DNA from: a virus
IMG/VR virus record: IMGVR_UViG_3300025674_000471
Location: 1 to 21,656 of that record
Reading direction: 5' to 3' (one strand)
Length of the DNA stretch: 21,656 bases
Shown here: one piece after another, positions 15,628-20,794 of the stretch
How the letters are laid out: the number at the start of each line of letters is the position of its first letter
How positions within the stretch are numbered: the stretch's first letter is position 1
Notes under the pieces: model-generated
What the model saw: the letters and a program-made list of their open reading frames with translations, nothing else
The model's database searches: none
Told to the model about the DNA's origin: nothing
Made by a program: the position numbers and the translations under genes

Positions 15628-16353
15628 TTACTGTGCAGCTTTAGCAGCTTTAGCAGCACCATCATAGTCGGCAGCAGACAATCCGCGACGCGTCAACATA
15701 GTCTTGACACCGCGAGCAGTCTTACCGATAGCCTCTGCAATAGCCTCGACCGTCATACCTGAGATATCTCCCAGATCTGCCAGTGGATCTTCTTTTGCAG
15801 AACCTTTAGTATGCTCTTGACGAGGAATAGCATCAATATCACCAGAACGTAGCAGGCTCAAAGCCTTGCCTCGAACTGAGTTTACGCTGCGATCAAGAGC
15901 ATCAGCGATAGCCTCTACATAGGCCCCCTCGTTTACCATCTGAACAAAAGTTTCTTCTTCTGACTCAGAATAGGTACGAACGGTTTCTACCTTAGGAGCA
16001 GGCTTAACGTGATCTGTCAGTTCCATAGACAAAATTTTGCCTTGAATTGACTTAGCGGTAAAAGCACCGCCTTCAAAGTTTTCAGCGATTTGAGAGTAAG
16101 TATACTCACCACTGTTATCTTGCACAAAAGTTGAAAGAGTACTTTCCTGTGCTTCGGTAAAAGCACGAGAAGTTGAAGCAGATGCAAGCTCTACTTCATG
16201 ACCCATCTTACGCAGTTTGCTAGAAACTGAGCGGGTTGAGGTTTCAAGCTGGTCTGCTGCTTCTGCAACAGTTGCTTGAGAAACTGGTGATTCATCACCG
16301 ATGAAGCTAACAAGCTGGTCGGTACGTTCGTCGGTCCACTTAGGCAATGCCAT
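15628..16353 (-). CDS. Putative DNA-binding protein with four HTH/SANT-like units
   Basis: A 241-aa protein built from four related helical units: residues about 3-54 (starts PKWTDERT, ends SVSSKLRKMGHEV), 64-116 (RAFTEAQES to SIQGKILSMEL), 126-172 (RTYSESEEE to SVRGKALSLLRSG) and 195-226 (SGMTVEAIA to RGVKTMLTRRGL). Each combines T/V-x-x-I/V-A-x-x-(helix) with a recognition helix of type S-x-R-S-V-x-x-K-L. The tail is Ala/Lys-rich. Multiple HTHs suggest binding to phage DNA as an architectural or transcription factor; no enzymatic motif is present. The longest frame begins at TTG 16365; ATG 16353 was chosen for GGAG 6 bases upstream. It overlaps the ligase C-terminal subunit by 14 bases. Confidence 0.8.
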   Translation of the reverse strand: MALPKWTDERTDQLVSFIGDESPVSQATVAEAADQLETSTRSVSSKLRKMGHEVELASASTSRAFTEAQESTLSTFVQDNSGEYTYSQIAENFEGGAFTAKSIQGKILSMELTDHVKPAPKVETVRTYSESEEETFVQMVNEGAYVEAIADALDRSVNSVRGKALSLLRSGDIDAIPRQEHTKGSAKEDPLADLGDISGMTVEAIAEAIGKTARGVKTMLTRRGLSAADYDGAAKAAKAAQ

Positions 16354-17104
16354 GTTTTTCTCCAATAAAATCTAAAAGATTTTCAATAATAGTTACGCCA
16401 GATTCTCTGGCCTGTTTTGTTTTAGCTGACTCAATACCACTTTCATTAACCAGAAGGGTTACGTCTTTAGTCAAAGACCCTTTTACTAAGTATCCTAGCT
16501 CAGAAAGTGCCTTTGTAGCATCAGCTTTAGTTTTGAAACTCTTAAGCCTACCACTAATACAAACTGTACCTAAACATTCTGTGCTTTCTAAGTTTGTTTT
16601 TTCAAACATCAAAGAGTGAGGCAACAGATATAGGTCGTTATTTAGCTCTAACCATCCTAGCAAAGAGTCGGTCTGCTTAGGGCCAAGACCAGCACTTTTA
16701 CAAACTTCCTTATCGACTTCATAGAGTCCGTTTGAACATTTTGAAAGTTTATCGGTAGCTGTCTTGCCTATCAGCGGAATGCTCATTGCAGGTAATAAAA
16801 GATTTAGAGGAGCTTTTCTAGAGTTTTGTATTTCTTCCAACAATTTCTTTGCGAGCTTTTCAGACTTCAACTTCTCAGTTAGAAACTCAATATCAGCCGC
16901 GTAAATATCGTACACACTCTCAAAACCCAGCTTCTCTACAGAAGCTGGACCAAGACCTTTGATCTTAAGAGTTTTTGCGAAGTGTACAATTTTTTTCTGA
17001 GACTGGCTATCGCAATGGGAATTACGACAGAATAACTGATCGTTAGACCATTCAAGAACATAATTGCAGCTGGGGCAATTTGTTGGAACTTGAATCGTTG
17101 TCAC
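16340..17104 (-). CDS. ligB: NAD-dependent DNA ligase, C-terminal subunit (Zn finger, HhH, BRCT)
   Basis: A 254-aa protein equal to the C-terminal half of bacterial LigA. It begins with a four-Cys zinc finger (C10, C13, C26, C31: NCPSCNY and FCRNSHC), continues with helix-hairpin-helix repeats (for example LKIKGLGPASVEKLG from about 47, SAGLGPKQTD near 140) and ends with a BRCT domain (about 175-254, ECLGTVCISGRLK onward). It would clamp DNA for the adenylation subunit encoded just upstream. T5 is known to encode ligase as two subunits. The longest frame (to 17161) reads back through promoter P3; GTG 17104 was chosen because AGGAGT lies 6-7 bases upstream and downstream of the promoter. Confidence 0.9.
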   Translation of the reverse strand: MTTIQVPTNCPSCNYVLEWSNDQLFCRNSHCDSQSQKKIVHFAKTLKIKGLGPASVEKLGFESVYDIYAADIEFLTEKLKSEKLAKKLLEEIQNSRKAPLNLLLPAMSIPLIGKTATDKLSKCSNGLYEVDKEVCKSAGLGPKQTDSLLGWLELNNDLYLLPHSLMFEKTNLESTECLGTVCISGRLKSFKTKADATKALSELGYLVKGSLTKDVTLLVNESGIESAKTKQARESGVTIIENLLDFIGEKHGIA

Positions 17105-17110
17105 TAAAAG

Positions 17111-17116
17111 ACTCCT
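17111..17116 (-). promoter_or_regulatory. Ribosome binding site deciding the LigB start
   Basis: AGGAGT on the minus strand, just ahead of GTG 17104. It lies in the predicted 5' leader of the P3 transcript, whereas the upstream in-frame ATG at 17161 sits inside the P3 -35 box and cannot be on that RNA. Confidence 0.75.
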
Positions 17117-17132
17117 GTGAAATTGAACGTAT

Positions 17133-17161
17133 ATTATACGAAAAAATAAGATTCTTGTCAA
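17133..17161 (-). promoter_or_regulatory. Sigma70-type promoter P3 between the two ligase genes
   Basis: Minus-strand -35 TTGACA (17161-17156), 17-base spacer, -10 TATAAT (17138-17133): a perfect consensus pair. It keeps the family flanks AATTC before the -35 box and TCG plus TATACGTTCA after and around the -10. It lies in the 86-base gap between the ligA stop and the ligB start, and would transcribe ligB, the four-HTH protein and the DnaB-like helicase. Confidence 0.88.
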
Positions 17162-17190
17162 GAATTATTTTTTCTGACCTGTACCTAAAC

Positions 17191-18105
17191 TTATACACGT
17201 CGAACGATGCGAGGTATAATTTCTCCGCTGCGAATGACTTCTACATTGCAGCCCAGCTCAAGGTCTAATGAGCGAATATACTCAATATTATGTAAGGTTG
17301 CTCTAGATACTGTTGCATCTCCAACTTGCACAGGTTCTAGAATAGCTACAGGACTTACAACCCCGCTCTTACCTACTTGCCAATCCACATCAAGTAATTT
17401 TGTTACTACCCCACTTTTTACTTCTTTTAAAGCAAAAGCACCGCGAGGGTGGTGAGCTGTATATCCTAAGTCTGCAAACTTTGCATTATCATTGATACGA
17501 TACACAATGCCGTCCGTGGGATAGAGGCCTTCAGGAACATCGAGTACTGTAGTAAATCCCAAGCCAGTAAGAGCTACAAGAGAATTAGTCCAGTAGTCAA
17601 AAGGAGTTGGAACGATATCATAAGCAATAAAGCGAATATCTCGCTCTATAAACTCGCTCATGTCTTTTAGGTTAAGAGCACCTGAAGCATAGTTTCTAGC
17701 GTTAGGAATATGTGCAGGGGCAACAACTTCTCCAGTAATCTGTACGATTCCATCTAAGCCGATAGCGTCTGGGACAAGATGAGCCAACTTATCTGTAATG
17801 TCTCTACCCATCTTGCCATCCCCGCGGGTTAGACCCATAGCATATTGACCAGATACATATAGAATAGATACTGCGGCACCGTCCAGTTTTGGAGAGCTGA
17901 TATACTCCGGCACCAAAGCGCCAGCATCTTCCAGAGAGAAATACTTCTGCAAAGAGTACATACGAAAACGATGGGAAACCCCGTCAGTAATCTTATGTCC
18001 TACAGAGTCATAGCCATACTCGCTTGACAACGCATCAAACTCCTCATCAGAAATGATAGGGGTTCCTGCATAGTAAGCGGATGCGGCTTTCTCCAAAAAT
18101 TGCAT
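17191..18105 (-). CDS. ligA: NAD-dependent DNA ligase, N-terminal adenylation subunit
   Basis: A 304-aa protein equal to the Ia, adenylation and OB domains of bacterial LigA. The Ia domain, which binds NMN, shows SAYYAGTPIISDEEFD near residue 9. The catalytic Lys is K73 in SPKLDGAA (motif I); RGDG is at 94-97, ITGEVVAP at 123-130 (motif III), DGIVYR at 198-203 (motif IV) and FALKEV at 224-229 (motif V). The OB fold fills about 235-300 and the protein ends RIVRRV. Zinc finger, HhH and BRCT domains are missing and are encoded by the next gene. The frame extends to GTG 18117, but ATG 18105 has GGAG 6 bases ahead. Confidence 0.93.
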   Translation of the reverse strand: MQFLEKAASAYYAGTPIISDEEFDALSSEYGYDSVGHKITDGVSHRFRMYSLQKYFSLEDAGALVPEYISSPKLDGAAVSILYVSGQYAMGLTRGDGKMGRDITDKLAHLVPDAIGLDGIVQITGEVVAPAHIPNARNYASGALNLKDMSEFIERDIRFIAYDIVPTPFDYWTNSLVALTGLGFTTVLDVPEGLYPTDGIVYRINDNAKFADLGYTAHHPRGAFALKEVKSGVVTKLLDVDWQVGKSGVVSPVAILEPVQVGDATVSRATLHNIEYIRSLDLELGCNVEVIRSGEIIPRIVRRV

Positions 18106-18130
18106 GTATTTCTCCACTGAATGAATATAT

Positions 18131-18159
18131 ATTATACTGGATTCAGAAGAAAAAGTAAA
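18131..18159 (-). promoter_or_regulatory. Sigma70-type promoter P4
   Basis: Minus-strand -35 TTTACT (18159-18154), 17-base spacer, -10 TATAAT (18136-18131). The -35 box is the weakest of the five, but flanks and spacer are close to P2 (TTTTTC, CTGAATC and CAG before the -10 box). It starts 3 bases after the PC4-like gene stop and drives the ligase adenylation subunit. Confidence 0.8.
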
Positions 18160-18162
18160 GAA

Positions 18163-18462
18163 TTATTTATAGATTTCGTCTAAATAATCTTTGAAATATT
18201 CCTCTAAAATAGACTTTGATTCTGCGAGAGAGAGGATTTCGATAAGTCCAGAAAATAGTTCTCGGGAATTATTGAAGTCGAGTTGCATAGCTACACCCTC
18301 AGGTGTTGGCTTCCATTCTTCGGTAAAATCTAAGTAGTACTTTCTAAGGTGTAGATATTCTATGCCCCGAAAAGTACTGACAACAAGACGTACTTGTATC
18401 TCTTTCGCTTCATCATAGTGTATGATTTTTTCATATACCGCAGGGGCTTCGTGTAGTTCCAT
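18163..18462 (-). CDS. PC4-like ssDNA-binding / transcription cofactor-like protein
   Basis: A 99-aa protein resembling the PC4/p15 family. The core reads VRLVVSTFRGIEYLHLRKYY (about 25-44), then EWKPTPEGVAMQL (49-61) and a C-terminal amphipathic helix (about 65-98), the beta-sheet plus helix order of PC4-type dimers that bind ssDNA or melted duplex. The R-G-x-x-Y-L-x-x-R-x-Y-Y and W-x-P-T-x-x-G-V signatures support this. In phages such proteins are thought to act in replication or transcription, but no direct function can be read here. Ribosome site GGGAAG is 5 bases before the ATG and overlaps the stop of the upstream SH3-like gene. Promoter P4 begins right after its stop. Confidence 0.7.
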   Translation of the reverse strand: MELHEAPAVYEKIIHYDEAKEIQVRLVVSTFRGIEYLHLRKYYLDFTEEWKPTPEGVAMQLDFNNSRELFSGLIEILSLAESKSILEEYFKDYLDEIYK

Positions 18463-18464
18463 AA

Positions 18465-18731
18465 CTACTTCCCATTGCGTAGAATTGACGAAAGAGGCAC
18501 AACGCTTGTTACATTTTCTGGTTTAAGCAGTCTATACGAGTCAGTGTCCCAACAAAAAAGCAAAAGAGTCCTGTCAGACCCCTTTGCCCTGTTTGTTTTT
18601 GTCTGAATGTATGGAGTGCTAAAATCTAAAGTACATACGTTGTATTTTAGTTTTTTAGAGTTTTCACTTCGATATGTGATGATTGCATCACCGTACTCAG
18701 TTACTAGCTTTGCTAAGTCCTCTTTTTTCAC
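18465..18731 (-). CDS. Small SH3-like barrel protein (paralogue of 19452-19688)
   Basis: An 88-aa protein of unknown function with a beta-rich pattern: DAIITYRSENSKKLKYNV (about 15-32), TLLLFCWDTDSYRLL (about 54-68) and ENVTSVVPL (about 72-80). The same ITYxSxNS and CWD...IT/VT elements occur in the 78-aa protein at 19452-19688, so the two are probably paralogues of an SH3-like barrel family (similar to DUF2693-type phage proteins). The start is GTG at 18731 with AAGGAG 5 bases ahead. That site can pair with CUCCUU upstream in the 82-base leader. A nucleic-acid or protein-binding adaptor role is possible but unproven. Confidence 0.75.
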   Translation of the reverse strand: MKKEDLAKLVTEYGDAIITYRSENSKKLKYNVCTLDFSTPYIQTKTNRAKGSDRTLLLFCWDTDSYRLLKPENVTSVVPLSSILRNGK

Positions 18732-18736
18732 AAAAT

Positions 18737-18788
18737 CTCCTTAAATAGTAGGTTAGCAAAAAGTATTTTACTGTGCCACTAGAAGGAG
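18737..18788 (-). promoter_or_regulatory. Leader stem able to hide the ribosome site of the 18731 gene
   Basis: In the minus-strand RNA, CUCCUU (18788-18783) is the exact complement of the Shine-Dalgarno AAGGAG (18742-18737), and UAGU (18781-18778) is complementary to ACUA (18749-18746) in the right order to extend the stem. A small hairpin AGUA-AAA-UACU sits in the loop. If formed, this would block initiation at GTG 18731. It is inferred from base pairing only. Confidence 0.4.
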
Positions 18789-18793
18789 GGAGG

Positions 18794-18809
18794 AGGGGCC
18801 GAAGCCCCT
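18794..18809 (-). promoter_or_regulatory. GC-rich RNA hairpin with UUCG loop
   Basis: Minus-strand AGGGGC-TTCG-GCCCCT: a perfect 6-bp stem closed by a UUCG tetraloop, 4 bases after the stop of the 18814-19260 gene. It is followed by CCTCCCTCCTTC, not a U-run, so a classical intrinsic terminator is unlikely. It may protect the 3' end of the upstream message, mark a processing site or fix the fold of the following leader. Confidence 0.6.
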
Positions 18810-18813
18810 GGGA

Positions 18814-19260
18814 TTAGTTAGCTACTGAGGTGAGTACGGTAGTGAAGTATTGAGCAGCCTTACCAGTCAACTTAGATACTACATCTTCGTCGACTTCCTG
18901 ACCTGCATCAGTGATTGCTGCGATAAGAGCTTCTTGAGCAGCAGCTTTTGATACGCGAGTACCGCCACCACCACCTGAGGAAGAACCACTGCCGGAAGGG
19001 GCAGGAGTTTTCTTTACATATACCCCCGCTTTGCTGAGTACCATACGAACGCCGTTAGGGGATTCGCCATACTCATCTGCGAGGTCTTTAACAATTTCCA
19101 TCGAAGTTTCGGGGGTAGGCTCAGCAGCTTCGTAATCTTTGATGACTGCTGCTTTCTTGTCGTCGTCCCAAGCCATTTTTCTTTTCCTTTTCGGGTTACG
19201 GGGGGAGCCGGGGCAAGTGCCCAGACTATCTATTTGCTGTTGATAAAATCGGTCGCCCAT
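18814..19260 (-). CDS. Putative DNA-binding protein: HTH unit, Gly/Ser linker, helical C-domain
   Basis: A 148-aa protein of unknown function, first gene after P5. Residues 1-28 are basic (NPKRKRK), 29-84 form a HTH-like unit (MAWDDDKKAAVIK, DLADEYGES, NGVRMVLSKAGVYV), about 85-101 are a Ser/Gly linker, and 102-148 a helical tail (EVDEDVVSKLTGKAAQYF). The NGVRMVLSKAG helix resembles RGVKTMLTRRG in the four-HTH protein at 15628-16353. ATG 19260 was chosen for AAGGA 5 bases upstream and because the longer frame (TTG 19284) starts inside the promoter. ATG 19176, preceded by AAAGGAAAAG, is a strong alternative that would remove the basic head; both forms may be made. Confidence 0.78.
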   Translation of the reverse strand: MGDRFYQQQIDSLGTCPGSPRNPKRKRKMAWDDDKKAAVIKDYEAAEPTPETSMEIVKDLADEYGESPNGVRMVLSKAGVYVKKTPAPSGSGSSSGGGGGTRVSKAAAQEALIAAITDAGQEVDEDVVSKLTGKAAQYFTTVLTSVAN

Positions 19261-19286
19261 TGGTTTCCTTAACTTTATTGACAACT

Positions 19287-19315
19287 ATTATAATTGATAT
19301 TGACATTTCTGTCAA
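19287..19315 (-). promoter_or_regulatory. Sigma70-type promoter P5 with overlapping inverted repeat
   Basis: Minus-strand -35 TTGACA (19315-19310), 17-base spacer, -10 TATAAT (19292-19287), a perfect consensus pair. The -35 half is part of an inverted repeat TTGACA-TTTC-TGTCAA on the plus strand (19300-19315), and two more TTGACA/TGTCAA copies lie at 19278-19283 and 19326-19331. The stop codon of the preceding 45-aa gene lies inside the -35 box. It drives the 148-aa HTH protein, the SH3-like protein and the PC4-like protein. Confidence 0.82.
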
Positions 19316-19449
19316 GAAATATTTTTGTCAAGTCGTCTATAAAACTCGATATATTCGTACCATCTAAAGTATTCTCTTCTGAGGTAACAATAAAACCAAC
19401 CGCTATAGTAAACGTCATTTTCTTTATTGTCCTGCACTAAGCTCTCCAT
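19312..19449 (-). CDS. 45-aa aromatic-rich small protein
   Basis: A small protein, unknown, with about 13 Tyr/Trp/Phe among 45 residues (for example YYSGWFYCYLRREYF and RWYEYIEFYRR). It is too charged for a plain membrane helix. The open frame runs back to 19512, but ATG 19449 was chosen because GGAG lies 6 bases upstream and the preceding gene stops 2 bases away. Its stop TGA is embedded in the -35 box of P5. Tight packing and a good ribosome site support a real gene; composition gives no function. Confidence 0.55.
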   Translation of the reverse strand: MESLVQDNKENDVYYSGWFYCYLRREYFRWYEYIEFYRRLDKNIS

Positions 19450-19451
19450 TA

Positions 19452-19688
19452 TTATCTCCAATCTATTACTCTTACCCAAGTAGTTATTGTATCTTTGCGA
19501 ATGTCGTGCCATACATTATTCTTTACGTCCCAACACACTAAGGTGTCTGACGTATCTTGTTGTTGTATTCTTTTATCCCCCTGTAGTGTATACACTCCAT
19601 CTAGGGTCCTACCGCTGTTAAGGCTGGTATATGTAATGTGTATATTATCTTCATAAAGAGCAGCTAATACATTGTCTACAAAGCTCAT
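19452..19688 (-). CDS. Small SH3-like barrel protein
   Basis: A 78-aa beta-rich protein of unknown function. IHITYTSLNSGRTLDGVYTL (about 16-35), DTLVCWDVKNNVWHDI (about 46-61) and DTITTWVRV (about 64-72) match the layout of small SH3-like barrel phage proteins (DUF2693 type) and of the paralogue at 18465-18731. Start ATG 19688 has GGTGA 5 bases upstream; the longest frame would begin at TTG 19700, inside the end of the preceding membrane-protein gene. It is followed after 2 bases by the 45-aa gene. Confidence 0.72.
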   Translation of the reverse strand: MSFVDNVLAALYEDNIHITYTSLNSGRTLDGVYTLQGDKRIQQQDTSDTLVCWDVKNNVWHDIRKDTITTWVRVIDWR

Positions 19689-19693
19689 ATTAA

Positions 19694-19849
19694 TCACCAA
19701 TTATGCACTACATTTGCCATGATAAAGAAACAGGTGAGAAAGTTTACAACCACCACGACTGTTCTTATGATAGCTACATGATTATCATACTCTCGGGTTG
19801 TTTCATCATTGAAAGACCCAATTGCATATTTCCAAATCTTCCAAATCAT
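19694..19849 (-). CDS. 51-aa single-pass membrane protein
   Basis: A short gene filling what would otherwise be a gap. The protein starts MIWKIWKYAIGSFNDE, has a charged stretch (TTREYDNH) and then one strongly hydrophobic segment at about 25-48 (AIIRTVVVVVNFLTCFFIMA), ending HNW. The start ATG overlaps the stop of the HTH gene (ATGA) and the stop lies 5 bases before the next start, so it fits the operon exactly. There is only a weak ribosome site, suggesting coupling. It likely sits in the inner membrane with the N-terminus inside (positive charges before the helix are few, so topology is uncertain). Function is unknown; nothing shows a holin. Confidence 0.65.
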   Translation of the reverse strand: MIWKIWKYAIGSFNDETTREYDNHVAIIRTVVVVVNFLTCFFIMANVVHNW

Positions 19850-20517
19850 ATCCGTTCTAAATTTACTCCGTGCTCCTGCAGATGTGCTAACTTTCCTAAG
19901 TCATATGCAGGAGAATACGCATAAAAGCCCCCTAGCTCTGTGTTTGAGTAGAAACTTTCGGAAGAGTCTACTTTCTCAAAAATATAAATAGAGTAACACG
20001 GACATCCATACAATTCTATGTATTTTTTATCGTCTAATCGTTTCTCTATAACTGCGGGAGCATGATATCCTGCTGACCATACCTTCTCTCCTACCTCAAA
20101 GTCATCAGAGATACACTCCTCTGGTAGATAGGCATTCTGTACTCTCTCCTCAAGAGATGCAGGTCTTTGGGGTACTCCTATACGCTCTAACAAATTTTTT
20201 ACAAATAGCGCAGAACGATACATGGACTTAGAAATATCACTAATGTTATCGCCCTGCAAATAAGAAAGCACTGCATCCTGAATCTCTGCTTTGGAAGCAG
20301 GACGTCCTCTATTCTGCTGCTTTCGCTTTTTTACATACGCCTGTTGTTCCTCAAAGTCCTCCAGAATTCGGGTCAGACGTGTCGTATTGTATGCTATATT
20401 CAGCATTTCGCAGGCTTCTTTCTTGGTTATAGGTGATTCCTGGCGGAGGGCTTCTATAACTCTCTGAATGTTTCCAGATGTAAGGTTCTCGTAGCTCTTC
20501 TTTTTTACTCTTGCCAT
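19846..20517 (-). CDS. HTH-containing conserved phage protein
   Basis: A 223-aa protein of unknown function with two probable HTH segments. The first is SPITKKEACEMLNIAYNTTR (about 28-47), followed by a basic helix (YVKKRKQQNRGRP, about 61-73); the second is GDNISDISKSMYRSALFVKN (about 88-107). The C-terminal half (about 130-223) is mixed alpha/beta with aromatic patches and no known motif. A role in DNA binding, as transcription or replication regulator, is inferred. I recall similar unannotated proteins in marine phages. The first 167 bases overlap, in another frame, the end of the dATP/dGTP diphosphohydrolase-like gene. The start MARVKKKSYENL looks genuine. Confidence 0.78.
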   Translation of the reverse strand: MARVKKKSYENLTSGNIQRVIEALRQESPITKKEACEMLNIAYNTTRLTRILEDFEEQQAYVKKRKQQNRGRPASKAEIQDAVLSYLQGDNISDISKSMYRSALFVKNLLERIGVPQRPASLEERVQNAYLPEECISDDFEVGEKVWSAGYHAPAVIEKRLDDKKYIELYGCPCYSIYIFEKVDSSESFYSNTELGGFYAYSPAYDLGKLAHLQEHGVNLERI

Positions 20518-20794
20518 TCTCTAACTCTATCTCCAATTTGAATAATAAACAACAAATAGCGTGGGCTAAATGAGATAAATCACTTTCTTCGTCTAGTACA
20601 CTGCCGTCGATGTGAGCAAAAATATGCCGCATAGCAGCACTGCTGTACCTATTTTGTAGATCATCTAACTTTCTCCAGTTCTCTGGCCCGTACTTAGAAG
20701 CACCAAACGTTAATACTTTGGCTACCTCTGTGATTGCTTTTGGAGGAAGCAAGTACATCTGTGGCTTCTCTCCATCATATTTCTTTCCTGTCAT
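20351..20794 (-). CDS. dATP/dGTP diphosphohydrolase-like protein (DUF5664/MazZ-like N-domain)
   Basis: A 147-aa protein whose first about 92 residues match the phage dATP/dGTP diphosphohydrolase N-terminal family: GKKYDGEKPQMYLLP (3-17), VLTFGASKYGPENWRKL (27-43), RYSSAAMRHIFAHIDGS (about 49-65) and DEESDLSHLAHAICCLLF (68-85). The E/D-rich helix pairs are of the MazG type and would hydrolyse dATP/dGTP to monophosphate and PPi. Characterised relatives include MazZ of phages with 2-aminoadenine DNA; the substrate here is unknown. The last about 56 residues overlap the start of the next gene in another frame and look unlike a domain. The start overlaps the glutaredoxin stop by 4 bases. Confidence 0.82.
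   Translation of the reverse strand: MTGKKYDGEKPQMYLLPPKAITEVAKVLTFGASKYGPENWRKLDDLQNRYSSAAMRHIFAHIDGSVLDEESDLSHLAHAICCLLFKLEIELENGKSKKEELREPYIWKHSESYRSPPPGITYNQERSLRNAEYSIQYDTSDPNSGGL

Noticed and set aside
17105-17161. Longer N-terminus for the ligase C-terminal subunit (start at 17161)
   Set aside because: Those codons are the P3 promoter itself and have no ribosome site; the GTG at 17104 has AGGAGT.
16340-18105. Ligase halves as a broken (frameshifted) single gene
   Set aside because: Both halves end and start at domain borders, with separate ribosome sites and an 86-base promoter gap; this is a designed split rather than decay.
18794-18809. Intrinsic terminator
   Set aside because: The hairpin is perfect, but neither strand shows a following U-run, so a classical rho-independent terminator is not supported.
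19694-19849. Holin call for the 51-aa membrane protein
   Set aside because: It has only one membrane segment and no endolysin or spanin gene is nearby; the context is replication.
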